The position numbers and the translations under genes were made by a program. From assembly GCF_024139115.2 (NCBI RefSeq), contig NC_085141.1, positions 177,828,994 to 177,892,993 on the forward strand: a stretch of DNA of 64,000 bases, written 5' to 3'. The notes under the pieces are model-generated. The model was not told the DNA's origin. It did no database searches and worked only from the letters and a program-made list of their open reading frames with translations. Within the stretch, counting starts at the first letter, position 1; every line of letters begins with the position of its first letter. This stretch comes from Armigeres subalbatus. Its lineage: Eukaryota > Arthropoda > Insecta > Diptera > Culicidae. This document shows positions 11,101 through 22,780 of the stretch, piece after piece.

Positions 11101-11640
11101 CTTTACAGCTAAGCTTGCAGATTTCGGCAAGTGGCAACTAAAATAACCTGCTGATCTTGGCACTTTGCCTGTGCGGTGCTTTACTGGCTGGTTTAATACG
11201 TGTGAAAAAGAAACGACGAAAAGAAAAACTTTTGACAAACTGAATAAAAAGTGAAACTCTGCTTACTGAAGCGATATATGTGAGAAAGACAGTCAGAATC
11301 CGCAAGGCGCCGTATCCCCTGTTGAAACCGTTTGGTGAGTGTGACCAACGACAGGTGTAAGATAAAGAAACTGTGAATTTGGTGTTAAAATTGAATGTGA
11401 TTGAATTTAAATTAAGAAGAGTCTACGAAATCCGATCCTAGAACAAGTTCGTCTGCCATTGGTGCATTGAAATCGCTTGTTTTCTGCTTTCAAGTTCTCG
11501 AATCATCCGTGGCTTAATCCGACTATACCCGCGTGGAGAACATAGTGAACGGTTTTTCTTGTGAATAACATCGATACAGAGAGAATCAATCGAACCGAGA
11601 AGAGCAAAACAACGGACAACTAATTAAGGTAATATCTCTC
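11101..11640 (+). other. Exon-like untranslated stretch with splice-site-like ends (speculative)
   Basis: An A/C-rich non-repetitive stretch, starting after a polypyrimidine run ending in TTTACAG near 11108 and ending at AATTAAGGTAATATC near 11625-11640, a plausible splice donor. A second donor-like TTTGGTGAGTGTG lies near 11330. No long frame is present, so if transcribed it would be 5' untranslated. The only support is the splice-like words and the lack of repeat character. Confidence 0.2.
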
Positions 11641-12455
11641 GTTGCGTTTTTATGTACTGTTTTATGTTGCCCCGTGTGAGCACGGTGGGCCGACCTCTTC
11701 GACGGGCTCCATTCAGAATAACTCCCCATGTGAGTGTTTTTTTATGACTATGAGCGGTGCCCGTCATTTACAGGCTTTCAGCATCGAATCAACCAACAGG
11801 TGCGTAAGAGCGAATGCCCGATGGCGATAAAAAAAAAGTTTGAACAAAAGTTCTAATCTTCGGGTCTTACTTTCTTTTGATTGAGGTTCATTGTCCCGTG
11901 ATGCAGAGCAGGCGTACGCAATGGAATTAGTTTGTTTAATCTGGTGCTCGGGTGGAGTGTCAACCAGTTTTTGGTGGCTGCTGTCAAACTTTCTCTCACA
12001 TCATAGAAAGCAAGCTGCGGTTTTATTTACTTGATAATGATAAGTAAAAATTATAGAACTGAAATATGACTCTGGGGAAGATGAATAATACCTAATGGTT
12101 TAAAAATCTTTGATAATATTTATAAATAAGATTACGGCGGGACACTACGGACAGTTTTTGCTTGCACTGGGTCAAAATAAAATTGATTACATATTATGTC
12201 AGATGCAATTTAATATATTTTTTGTTCAGTTTCTTTATTTGGCAGATGTCGTAAAAACAACTCTACGGGATCAGAATCAGTCATTATACAACTATTTAAA
12301 ATTTATATAATTGATAATAGTTCTTTCTTGGAAGCTTAAACGAAGGGATTTTTGCCCGAAATAGCAGTTTTTTCCTCTGATGCAGCGTCCACTGCTGATC
12401 CGATAACAGTGACGGACTCGCTAGCGAGAACAATACACACAATTATATGTATATA
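11641..12455. other. No feature recognised
   Basis: Mixed sequence with short frames of about 60 codons (11642, 12110) lacking motifs. No repeat relation to the rest of the window was noticed. Confidence 0.4.
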
Positions 12456-12456
12456 C

Positions 12457-12800
12457 GTGGCTCAAATTAGTACAAAAAAAATCCTTGGGGCCGCCCGCTT
12501 ATTCCATTCTATTTAATGCCCTGATGACCCCCTGAGCAAAATTTCTGCCAAATCGGTCAACTTTTTGCGGTGCTAAACTCATTGAACGTTAGTATGGAAA
12601 AATGTATGGAGCAGCTTAAAAATAGTAACAATTCGGAGCTAGACGGGCACCATTCATGATGAAGAAGTATGATACTCATTCAGTTCTTGTAGAATTAAAT
12701 ATAAAATATTATGCTGAAAACCACGAGAAGATTAGAGTTTATCAAGCAAAGTTATTAGCATTTCTCTGAAGTGTAGTTTAGGTAAATTTCGTTTCTTTTA
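12457..12800 (+). repeat. Solo arm of the hAT-like foldback MITE
   Basis: Begins GTGGCTCAAATTAGTA, the terminal sequence of the complete foldback at 19557-20258, and continues through the same internal words: CTTATTCCATTCTATTTAATGCC, GGTGCTAAACTC, ATGTATG, ACTCATTCAGTTCTTGTAGA and AGAAGATTAGAGTTT. Only one arm is present. It is about 80 percent alike by eye. Confidence 0.7.
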
Positions 12801-13274
12801 CAGTAGACAAAAGTTGACCGATTTGGATGAAAAAATCACTTCTCGTTTCTTATTTATCACTTCTCACAGTGCGAAGTAAGAATGAGAAATAAGAAGTATC
12901 AACAAAAGAAGTTAAATATATAACATATAACAAAAAGACACGATCCCAGTTTAATTCTCTTGCACCGAAGCAACTGAGGTTTTCGGGAACAAAGCCTCTC
13001 AAATGGAGGTTTCACCGTACCTTAAGACTCGATACTTTAGTTTAGAAGCATATTCCTCATATATTGTTTAACATTTTGTTTCGAATAGGTAGATTGCAAT
13101 GAACATTTTTAAAATCAGTTCATTAGACGTTTTGGTCTTTTCATTTTTTGTAGCACAACCCTTCGTACACTGTGCTGGTTGTGGAGGGCAGGATTCATTT
13201 GGCTTTGATTTGCTGATTGCCATCTTTTTGATTGGAATTGTAAAACATCCGCCATTACGCATTGTTGTTAAGGC

Positions 13275-13535
13275 CTAACGACCAGTTCAACCGAACGACA
13301 TTTTCGACCATATCTCCTTTTGACGGCAAATGACCCGTTTGCCCAAAAAGCATTTCATGCCGTATAACTTGTTCGGTCATAAAGAATGTTCGGCAAAATT
13401 ACTTGTTCGGGTAAATGGCTTCTTCGGCCAAACATCTCATCCGCCCAGCTCATCTTCGGTCCATTTACCGTTTCGGCTAGATGATTTCCGGCGTTGCACG
13501 TTTTATTCGGCCTAATGGAATTCTGCAAAATGGCT
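13275..13535. repeat. Eroded GGCCGAA-type short repeat tract
   Basis: Repeated variants of CGACCATAT, CGGCAAATGACC, TTCGGTCATAAA, TTCGGCCAAACATC and TTCGGCCTAATGG at about 20-bp spacing. This is the vocabulary of the subrepeat that forms the ends of the foldback at 23577-25156. Confidence 0.65.
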
Positions 13536-13856
13536 ATCGGTCGAATGACTCTCCTATTTTTTCGTCAGTTATCATCAATATATTGTTTTTCCTCACTAGA
13601 ATTTTTACTACTTCAGTATTGTGTCGTATTTTTTCTCTCTTCTCCTTTTACACTTTTATTGTGCTGCTTTTTCGTTTCGTCGTAGTTTGTTTCTTGTATG
13701 GCGGAAGGAAATAAAGGAAAGAAGAACAATCAATACACATAAAAAATAGGCGACAATAGAGGATCTACGACGAAGGTTTGTTTTTGTTATGGATAACAAT
13801 GACAAAAATTCGAAAGTTTTTGTCAAAATAAAATATGTAAAAAAGTTCTAGGGTTA

Positions 13857-14040
13857 AGGCAGGCATTTCCGTCTTTTCGTCATAGTCTCAAAAACCAATA
13901 AAAGAGACACTTTTTTGCCAAATTCTTCCTTACCAAATCGTAAGCTCAACAGAAACGTTCTGCTATAATGGATTTCTAGCAAATGGACGTTGCTTTCGTT
14001 GGTTTTAGCCCCTACGACGATGGACGGAAATACCTGCCGT
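13857..14040. mobile_element. Short MITE with about 38-bp imperfect TIRs
   Basis: Left end AGGCAGGCATTTCCGTC, right end the inverse of ACGGCAGGTATTTCCGTC, and the similarity continues inward to AAAACC on both sides. Internal 110 bp is non-coding. The target duplication could not be fixed; a TTA or TA is possible. Confidence 0.6.
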
Positions 14041-14214
14041 GTCCCTATGCGAACTTTTCATCTGGTTTCGTTAACGAATTACGGTTTTTTGCTACAGTAG
14101 TATCTGCTCTTGGAGAAAATATTCAATAATCCAACCATGATTACAAAAATTGCATTATATTTCCGGAAATATTGCTAGGAAAAGTATTCCTGTCATATGG
14201 TGTTCACGTTCAGA

Positions 14215-15252
14215 CAAAAACAAAAATTAAATTCCAAAGGAACTCCCGAGGGTTCTCTCAGAGGAATTTCCGAACGATTTCCCTAAAGGATCTCCCGAGG
14301 GAGTTTCCGAATGAATTGACGGAGGAATTCCGATGGAACTTTCGGAGGAATTCCCGAAGAAATTCCCAAATGATCTCTCGGAGAAATTTCTGAAGGATTT
14401 CTCGGAGGAACTCCAAAAGGAAGTTTTGGAGGAATTTTGGGAAGAATTACCAAAGAAAATCTCGAAGGATTTCTCGGAGGAATTATCAGATAGTTCAGAT
14501 AGTAGTCACGAAGGAATTCTCGAATGAACTTCAGACGGATCTTCCAGAGGAATGTCCGGAGAACTTCCGGCGGAGTTTTCATAGGAATATCCGGAAGAAT
14601 ACCCAACGGAATTTCCAAAAAAACTTCCTGTAGAACTTTTTGGGTTATTTCCTGAAAAAAATCGCGGAGGAGCTTCCTGAAGGAATCCCAGATAAATTTC
14701 TGCAGGATCTTTTGTATTGATTCCCGGAGGACTTCTTGGACGAATTACAGGAGAATTTGTTGGGGAAAACTTCGAAGATATTCTTTGAGAAATTCCCGAA
14801 GTACCCGGACTAGGAATTTGTGGAGGACTTTCCAAAAGACTTCTTCCTTAAAAAAAAGTCTTGTGGTATTCTTGGAGAAATTCTCTTAAGATGTCCTGGA
14901 AATATTCCCGGAGGTATTTCTGAAGAAAAAAAAACCGGAATAATTGATCGTGGAATTCGCGTAGAAATTATTAAGGAATTTCCGGATGAATGCTAAGCGG
15001 GAAATAAATAGAAGAAATTACCGAAAGAAGTCCCAAGGAAATTTTTAGAATAATTTCTGGTGGAATTTTCAGCGGAATGCCTGGACGATTTGCTAAGGAA
15101 TATTCGGAAAGGCTCCTGAAATAATGTTTGAAGGAATTTCACGGAATTTCTTTGGGACTAAATGCAGATATTCCTATGCTTCTTGATTAATTCCTGATAT
15201 TTTTCTGGAAGAATTTCCGAAGGTATTTCTGCAAAATTTCCCGGATGCTATT
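14215..15252. repeat. Degenerate GGAATTCC-type minisatellite
   Basis: About 1 kb built of variants of GGAGGAATTCCCGAAGGAA at 11-24 bp spacing. It ends at the boundary of the foldback at 15256. Long frames on both strands (rich in P, S, I, R or E, F, K) are products of the periodic sequence, not genes. Confidence 0.85.
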
Positions 15253-15481
15253 TTTGAGGGATTACGCGCCGACTCGAACAAATGTTGGCAGCACCCTCTC
15301 AGATTTCGATGAAACTTTCCGGACATGTAAACTTTGTTACAAAAAGCCACTTTGCATTCTTAGTTTTTTCCAAAATTGACCTAGACTATCTTTTGAAAAG
15401 AGCATAAGTTTTTTTCACCGATTTTTTCCAAATGGATATAATCGTAAAACGACGCATCCTACAAAAAAGTGTTGTATGGGT

Positions 15482-16253
15482 CAGTGACGGGAAATGTCAT
15501 ATCGATGTCATGGGACTAACTTGCTAATAACTTTTCTCACAAGTCATTTACAATTATGTTTTCCAATCATTATTGATTTTATTGGCATTTATCGGTGAGT
15601 ACAACATCTAACGTCAAAAGTATGGTAGTAGCGACTACTCTTACCAAGACAGGCTAAGAGTAGTCACCATGCTACTAACCAAGCTGTTCCTGGGTGGACG
15701 TTAGGCAAAATAACAAAGGATTTGTCAATGCTTTTCTCACAACTGGCCCTTCACTAAAATTTCAATTTCTGTTCGTTTATACTGTCGCCTTCCGCAGACA
15801 CCTATCCATACTGTTCTTCATTGTTGCGCTCCCTCTTACTTTGAGCTTTAGATGTTGTACTCACCGATAAATGCCAATAAAATCAATAATGATTGAGTCA
15901 TGTACGGTGATCAAAAAACTTTCCCAATTATGTTTTCCATATAAACATGTAGCCCTCAAATGACCCGAAAACTTTTTCTAATAGGTAATTTCTCTAAATA
16001 TGATATTGGCGGCGTGAGAGCCGAATTAGTGTCAGATGACATTAATGTCATGACATTCCGTGACATTTTTTCAATCTCGCTCTCATGGCTCACACTTTGT
16101 ATTTAGAACAATGATCTGTTCGACAAAGTTCTAGGACCCTTTAAGTACTACATGTTAATAAAAAAATCCGAACTGTAAATGACTTTTGGAAAAAGTTATT
16201 ACGAAATTAGTAATAGCAATGCCATGACATTTTTTTGACATTTCCCATCACTG
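15482..16253. mobile_element. Non-autonomous hAT-like element nested in left foldback arm
   Basis: Ends CAGTGACGGGAAATGTCAT and the inverse of CAGTGATGGGAAATGTCA. The inverted similarity continues inward through TAATAACTTTT and AAGTCATTTAC to give imperfect TIRs of about 80 bp. It is flanked by the exact 8-bp direct repeat GTATGGGT at 15474-15481 and 16254-16261. An 8-bp duplication with ends fitting YARNG is the hAT signature. No transposase frame. It contains a further palindromic element at 15564-15895. Confidence 0.9.
15564..15895. mobile_element. Palindromic element with perfect 47-bp inverted ends
   Basis: The left arm 15564-15610 and right arm 15849-15895 are exact inverted copies (47 of 47 by reading), starting CAATCATTATTGATT. 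The 238-bp interior includes an internal palindromic pair AGAGTAGTC/GACTACTCT near 15632-15665. Perfect arms inside an element with imperfect arms suggest recent arrival. The flanks share AGTCATNTAC and CAATTATGTTTTCC words on both sides, which could be a modified target duplication. Confidence 0.75.
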
Positions 16254-16619
16254 GTATGGGTGACTATCGCAAAATCAGTTTTAAATTTTTATGTTTTAAG
16301 TTTTTAAATAAAAATATTGAAAAAATTCCCAATTGAGTCATACACTGAAAAAAATCGATTTTCAAAATTAAAAGTCGTTTTGCATAAAACGTCCGTTTTG
16401 ATTTTTTTCAGTGTGGTGTTTTCATCCGAGATTAAATCAGTAATCATTTCAGAACACGAAAACTCAATTTGCATTGGGATTTTGTTTATATTAGCAACTG
16501 AACATAGTATTTAACAAATCAAGTTTATACTTCTAAAAATAAATTATATTTTACTCCTTTATTTGTTTGTTTTGTTGCGACTGGTTACGACCAAAATATT
16601 GCGTTCTGCTTGTCGTATA

Positions 16620-18210
16620 TAATTCTTTATGGAATACCTTCGAAAACATCTCCGGGAATTCCTTCCAGAATACCTCCGGGAATTTTTTTGAGAATTCCTT
16701 CAAGAAATTCCTTCAAGAATTTATCCGAAATATCATTCGAAAATTCCTTTGGTAAGGGGCGATTCAAATATGATGTCCACTAATTTTCGAGATTTGTAGA
16801 CCCCCCTCCCTCCTCTGTCTCGTTTTTTTGTCTAGGTATACAATGTACTGTCACAAAATCTTAGACCCCCTCCACCCCTAAAGCTGTGACATCATTTTTA
16901 AATGACCCTTAATTCGTGCAGGAAATTCTTTTTGTGTTTTTCAAGAATTCCTTCTTTCGAAAATTCCTAGGAATTTATCCGGGAGTACCTTCAGAATTTT
17001 TTTGAAAATTCCGTCAGGAATTCTTCCGGGATTTTTTGGAAAAATTCCCAAAGGAATTCTCGGATGAATTTCCGAAGACTTCCCGAGAAATTCCCTGAGC
17101 AATTCCCGAGGGAATCCTGAGGAAATTCATTCGGAATTCAAGAGAAATTTCCGAAGGAATTGCTCCCGTAATTTCTGCGGGAATTCCTTCGGAAATTTCA
17201 TCGGAAATTCCTTCAAGATTTCCTTCGAAAATTCCTCCTCTCAAAAAAATATTTGGGAATTCCTCCGGGAATGCTTTCGGAAATTTCTCCGGGAATTCCT
17301 TCGGAAATTCCACCGGGAATTATTTCGGGAACTCCTCTGGAAAATCCTTCGGGAATTTCTTTGGCATTTTCTTCGGGAATTCCTTCTGGAATTCTTCAGG
17401 GAATTCCTTCGGGAATTCTTCTAGTAATTTTAATTGTAAATTACTCCTGGAATTCCTTCGGGAGTTTCTCCGGCAATTCCATCGGGAGTTTCTTCGTGAT
17501 TTCTTTCAAAAATCCCAGAAGGAAATATCAGAGGAATTTTGTTAGGAAATCCTGGAGGAAATTCCGAAATAATTCCCGAAAGAGGAGGAATTCCCGAAAA
17601 AACCCGAAGGAAATCCCGAAGAAAATCCCGGAGGAATTCCCAAAGAAATTGCCAGAGGAATATTGCCAAAGGAATTCGTTGATGAATAACCAGAGGAATT
17701 CCCGAAAGAATTACCGGAAGAAATCCTGAAAGAAATCCCGGAGGAATTCCCGAAGGAAATCCCCGAGGAATTTTCGGATGAAATCCCGAAGGAATTTTCG
17801 ATGAAATTTCCGAAGGATTTCCCGCAGAAATTACCGGAGCAATCCCTTCGATAATTTTCTTCGGAAATTTCTGTTGGATTCATTTGGGAATTGCTCCGGG
17901 AATTTATTCGAGAATTCCTTCGGAAATTCCTCCAAGAATTCCTTTGGGAATTCCTACTAGAAATCCCGGAAGAATTCCCGAAGGAATTTAAAAAAAATAA
18001 TCTGAAGGAACTCCCGGAGAAATTCCTAGGAATTTTCAAAATAATTCCAGAAGGAATTCTCGACGGATCTCCCAAAAAAATTCCCAAAGAATTTCCCGCA
18101 CGAATTACCAAAGAAATTTTCGAATGATATTTCGGGTAAATTCTTGAAGGAATTCCCGGAGGTATTCTCGAACGAATTCCCGGAGATGTTTTCGAAGGGT
18201 TTCGAACGGA
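16620..18210. repeat. GAATTCC minisatellite core of the foldback
   Basis: About 1.6 kb of GGAATTCCTTCGGGAATTCC-type units, palindromic at the unit level. A non-repeat 170 bp (about 16745-16915, with a CCCCCCTCCCTCC run) interrupts it. Frames of 158-189 codons on both strands here are artefacts of the repeat. Confidence 0.85.
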
Positions 18211-18520
18211 ATTATATACAACAAGCAGAATGCAATATTTTGGTCATAACAGGTCGCAACTGAACAAACAAATAAAGAGTAAAATATATTATATGTTTAG
18301 AAAAATAAACTTGATTTTTTAAATGATATGTTCAGTTGCTAATATAAACAAAATCCCATTACAAATTAAGTTTTATGTGTTCTGAAATGATTACTGGTTT
18401 AATTTCGGATGAAAACAAACTGAAAAAAAAAATCCGAACAAGAAAAAGATGTTTTTGGAAAAACTTGTTTTCCTTAAAAGTGCCCAGCTTGCGATGTATG
18501 GACGGTTGGTAGGGAACATA

Positions 18521-18521
<1 letters not shown>

Positions 18522-18550
<29 letters not shown>
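18522..18550 (+). repeat. (TGA)n microsatellite
   Basis: Nine to ten uninterrupted TGA triplets within the right foldback arm; absent from the left arm, so it arose after the arms separated. Confidence 0.95.
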
Positions 18551-18551
<1 letters not shown>

Positions 18552-18944
18552 TCCCGTCACATACCCCTACAAAGGTTTGATTTATCTATATTGAGACAAA
18601 ATTTCGTCAGGCTGTTTTTTGCAAATCGACTTTTAATTTAAAAAAATCGATTTTTTCAGTGTATGACTTAATTTGGAATTTTTCGATATTTTTATTTAAT
18701 AGCTTGACTGTTTCTGTAGAATCTGACTTTTTTTGTGGGATGCGTCGTTTAACGACTATATCCATTTGAAAAAAATCGGTAAGAAAACGTATGCCCTTTT
18801 CAAAAGATAGTCTAGATCAATTTTGAAAAAACTAAGTATGCAAAGTGGCTTTTTGTAACAAAGTTTACATGTCCAGAAAGTTTCATTCAAATCTGAGAAG
18901 GTGCTGCTAGCCGCATGTACGAGTTGGCGCGAAATCGCTCTAAT

Positions 18945-19548
18945 AGTGGATTGATTTTCATAGAATTAAGAAATCGTTTACTATCACCTTTTTATCGCAT
19001 GATGTCATCTCTACAACACACAGCACTTTTTATTTTTTATTGAAAATAGAACTTTTATTATTTTAATGTTTTATTAGATAGGCTTGCAGCCTTGGGCTTG
19101 GCTCACCTCTAATGGAAATATAAGTCATTTTCTGTATTTGAATCAAAGCGATGCCTTTGAGCCCAAAATCGAGTTTCGCTCCATGCGGAATTAAAATTTA
19201 ACAAATCTACCAAAAACCTAATTAATTTGAAGCACATCTAATTCTTGCTGATAGTTCAGATGTTTCATTTAGTATGGTGATAGTGAATATTGGATGAACC
19301 ATCGATCGACACCTTTCACCAAATAGGAAGTCGGCGGTTGCTACTCGCGAGGAAATAGGTCGACGGAAAATAATCGCAAATAAAACAAAACATTGCTGGC
19401 GACCAATCATGGGCAACTCTTCTGTTTCAGAGCTGTTTTCCAAAATCACGATGAGGAATTGATGAAGCTCGTTTATGTCGAGAATATATATATTCTAAAT
19501 AACAACTTTAATATTTCAATCTTATAAAAGAAGTATAAGATCTAATCA
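18945..19548. other. No gene; one LINE-tail-like remnant
   Basis: Unassigned AT-rich DNA. At 19083-19112 the words GGCTTGCAGCCTTGGGCTTGGCTCACCTCT are, inverted, close to 43440-43475 (GAGGTGAGCCAGCCAAGGGC), probably the 3' end of the same LINE family. Confidence 0.45.
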
Positions 19549-19556
19549 CTCGTGGT

Positions 19557-20258
19557 TAGGGTGGCTCAAAAAACACTTTATCAATTTTTTTGATAAGCCA
19601 CACTCTTATTCAGTTCTATTTGATGCCATGATGCTCTGGAAAAAATTTTATCGGTCAACGTTTGGGCTGTGCTAAACTCGTTGGAAGTTTATATGGAAAA
19701 ATGTATCCAGAAACATCCAAAAACAGTGATTTGCAATTGGACGGCACACTTTACGATCAAGAACCATGACACTCATTAAGTTCTTGTAGAATTAAATACA
19801 GAATGTTATGCTGGAAACCGCAAGAAGATTAGAGTTTATTAGGCAAAGATATTAGCATTTTACTGGAGTGTTGTAGGGGTGAATTTATTTCTTTTCAAAG
19901 GTAAAAGAAACGAAATTTGCTCAAACCCAACTTCAGAGAAATGCTAATAACATAGCCCGGCAAACTCTAATCTTCTCGCGGTTTTCTGCATAACATTCTG
20001 TATTAAATTCTTCAAGATCTGAATGAGTATCATAGTTCTTCATCGTAAGTTGTGCCGTCCAACTGCAAATCACTGTTTTTGGATGTTTTTGCATACATTT
20101 TTGCATATAAATTTCCAACGAGTTTAGCACCGCCCAAACGTTGACCGATTGGCTAAAATTTTGTCCAGAGCATCACGGCATCAAATAGAACCGAATAAGA
20201 AGGCGGCCCATCAGAAAAATTGATACAAGTTTTTCCCATACTAATTTGAGCCACCCTA
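19557..20258. mobile_element. Complete hAT-like foldback MITE with 8-bp target duplication
   Basis: Starts TAGGGTGGCTCAAA and ends with its exact inverse. Long inverted arms of about 330 bp (19557-19885 and 19925-20258) surround a short spacer. It is flanked by the exact 8-bp repeat CTCGTGGT at 19549-19556 and 20259-20266. TAGGG fits the hAT YARNG terminus. No coding capacity. Partial relatives are at 12457-12800 and 39126-39358. Confidence 0.9.
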
Positions 20259-20266
20259 CTCGTGGT

Positions 20267-22780
20267 TTAAAATCACCTTTTAGAAGCAGAACTTGATTCG
20301 GTTTGTCTTAGCTCTGGACAATTGTTAATTCTTCTTCTATTGTGGACTCATTAGACTGCTCAGATTGGTTACATCTCGTCGTTTCCCATGTGATTCCTCA
20401 CCGGCAGCTAATCATTGCTCGTTTCGTTGCACATTGTCCATGATGATATTTCTATTCTGGTCCTCTTCGATGCTGCTGTGGTCAGTTGGTTAGAGCAATG
20501 CGTATCAATATCGATGAATTTCTCTTATTATATGAGACGCGGGAGAGCACCGGGACAAATGAGAAAATTGCCGGTAATCGAGTGTGGAGGTTGAGTTTTT
20601 ATTACTCAATTAAATTTGTTTGTCTGGACCGGGTAAATCCGGTTTATGTTTTTTTTTAATACGTGGGTAAATTAGCTGAAGTGGGATGAGCTGTGGTAGA
20701 AGATCGATCCAATAGTGGCATTTGTGGAATGTCGACACATTTTGCCACTTCATCAATGTCCTATATTGATTGCACTCCAATGGTATGCAGTCTGTTTTAC
20801 ATTCCGATTCATAGAAAATTGTCCGAAACTTCCATTATAGCGAACAAATTAAATCGTACAGTAAACTAGATTACGTTCAGGATTTTCCTACTTAACATCC
20901 TGAAAATGTGATCGGTTTTATGAAAGTGAACAAAGTGTTGATTAAGAGAAGATAAAAAATGATTTCTTACTAGGAACTCTTCAAATAACATCTATATAAG
21001 TTTATGTTCAGAGGCCAGGATAAGAATGAAAATAATATCCGAATAAATCATATATATAATGTCATAATCGCATTAAATTTGCAAAAGCTAACCTTTTGAA
21101 AGTCACAAATTCGTGAACTTTTCTGAATTGCCCTGCATGTGCTGCACATGCTTTTCCTTTCAACTCCACTCAAGTATCGAACCACCAGCATTAATTTGTA
21201 AGCCCATCGCAGTCAGTTGTCGAAAAATCTCAACCTAAAAGAAAACATCCGATCATTAAAATCGGCTCAAGCACTGAACAAACATGGGAACATGAAAGCC
21301 GAAACCTCAGTGACGACGAAAGTATAAACCAAATTGCATCGGGCTAATGGTCCACCAGCATAAACTGCTGGCTTCCCGCATATCATCCGAATTCCTCAGC
21401 GCTTGTCCCTGACTTACAGGCCGGCCAGCAGGAGCCACGCGACGAAGAGGTTATCCAAGTGAGATGATACTCGCAGGCCCCAAACAAGCGAATGTTTGTA
21501 CGTACACCCGAATAGTTATGTTTGAGTTAAATATTTGAAGTTAATTTATTTCATTACAAACATATCTCCTTATAAATTTAGCGAATAATGAAATAATTGA
21601 AGCTTCATTGCAAATCAAGTGTAAGGACAGATAATAAAAGTCATTATCATCAATTCGGCATCAATGCACCTAAGGTTGGGATGGAGAAAAAAATCCATCC
21701 ATAAACATACGCCATTCGTTTGGGTGTGCACTGCGCAATGTTAAGTACTGTTGCCAAAGCAGCGAAAGATGGGAAGAAAGCCCCGGCTATGGAAACATGC
21801 GGCCTCGGAAACCATGCGTGGTTATCGATTTGATCCATAAAGGAGGGAACGAGAGATAGCTTTTCTTCGTAAATGGAAAAACAAATAAACTAAAAATTAG
21901 CCCGTCGAGTGCAGTCTTCACAAAATTGTACCACACACGTATCGGAGAAGCATCGGCGATGTTTGTACATAAGTATGTATGGCTCTGAGCAGACGTATTT
22001 ATTTTAAGTCGGCACGATTTTTTTCCCTTCGTTTCTGATTGTGCTGGAAATCGCCTCTGATTGGTACCAGCGGCAGCGGCGGCGCGACGAAGCTCTGCTG
22101 CCGATACCGCGACACTGAAATGTAAGGCTTTTTAACTTGCTGCGTGGACGGACGGTACAACTCGACTTCTTCCAAAGCTTGGAACTCCCATGAATGGCAG
22201 ATAGAGTTTGTCGTTGCATTCAATACAAATAGCGCCGTTTAATGATATCGATGTGAATAATAAATAAAATAATGCATTATATTATGAATAATAGCGAAGA
22301 CGATTCAATCGTGTAGGAGTTCGGGCAGGCAGTCCGATTATGAACAAGTGAAAAGCGGCACGCGTAATAGCCGTGTAGCCGTGTTGCATGTCTTGTTACT
22401 GCTATAATCGATTGATAAGTTTGAGTGCTATTTTTAATCTGTGGATGCGAAGAAAATATGTTTTATTGATGAGGTATAATAGTTAATTGGCATCGCTACC
22501 AGCTATTGTAAATTAAACCAGAATTAATGGTTTTCATGGAAACCAGCAGTAAGCTAATTCGTGATCTATGACAAATTAGTTGGTTCACAGTTTTTTTTAT
22601 ATACTGATGCTATGCCTTCATGAGCGTTTTGTGTTATTTAATTAATAAATGCACTAGTGTTGTTGTTATGCTTCTACCATTTTATTTAATAGCACGTAAT
22701 AATTAGCGTCAGATGAATGTGCCAAGATTAGAGCAGAAGCGTGGACATATACTTAATATATACTTAATATAATAAATATA
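20267..22780. other. No gene recognised (about 2.5 kb)
   Basis: Low-repeat sequence, possibly host intergenic or intronic. A CG-rich patch at 22040-22200 (CGGCAGCGGCGGCGCGACGA) is open on the minus strand in two frames of 71-74 codons but has no motif. A tRNA D-arm-like GGTCAGTTGGTTAGAGC near 20488 lacks a T-arm. Confidence 0.45.

Larger units (their letters stand above)
15256..18940. mobile_element. Large foldback element with GAATTCC minisatellite core
   Basis: The arms are inverted copies of each other. Left: 15256-15473 continued at 16262-16670 after a nested insertion. Right: 18175-18940. Paired words include GAGGGATTACGCGCC with its inverse GGCGCGAAATCGCTC at the outer ends, CATGTAAACTTTGTTAC with GTAACAAAGTTTACATG, and AAACATCTCCGGGAATTC with its inverse at the inner ends. 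Between the arms lies 1.5 kb of GAATTCC-type minisatellite (16620-18210). No transposase is visible, so movement would need help in trans. The target duplication is not resolved. Confidence 0.8.

Noticed and set aside
14172..18127. Frames of up to 189 codons on both strands
   Set aside because: Periodic by-products of the GAATTCC minisatellite; composition follows the repeat.
20470..20560. tRNA-like D-arm GGTCAGTTGGTTAGAGC
   Set aside because: No T-arm or acceptor pairing downstream.
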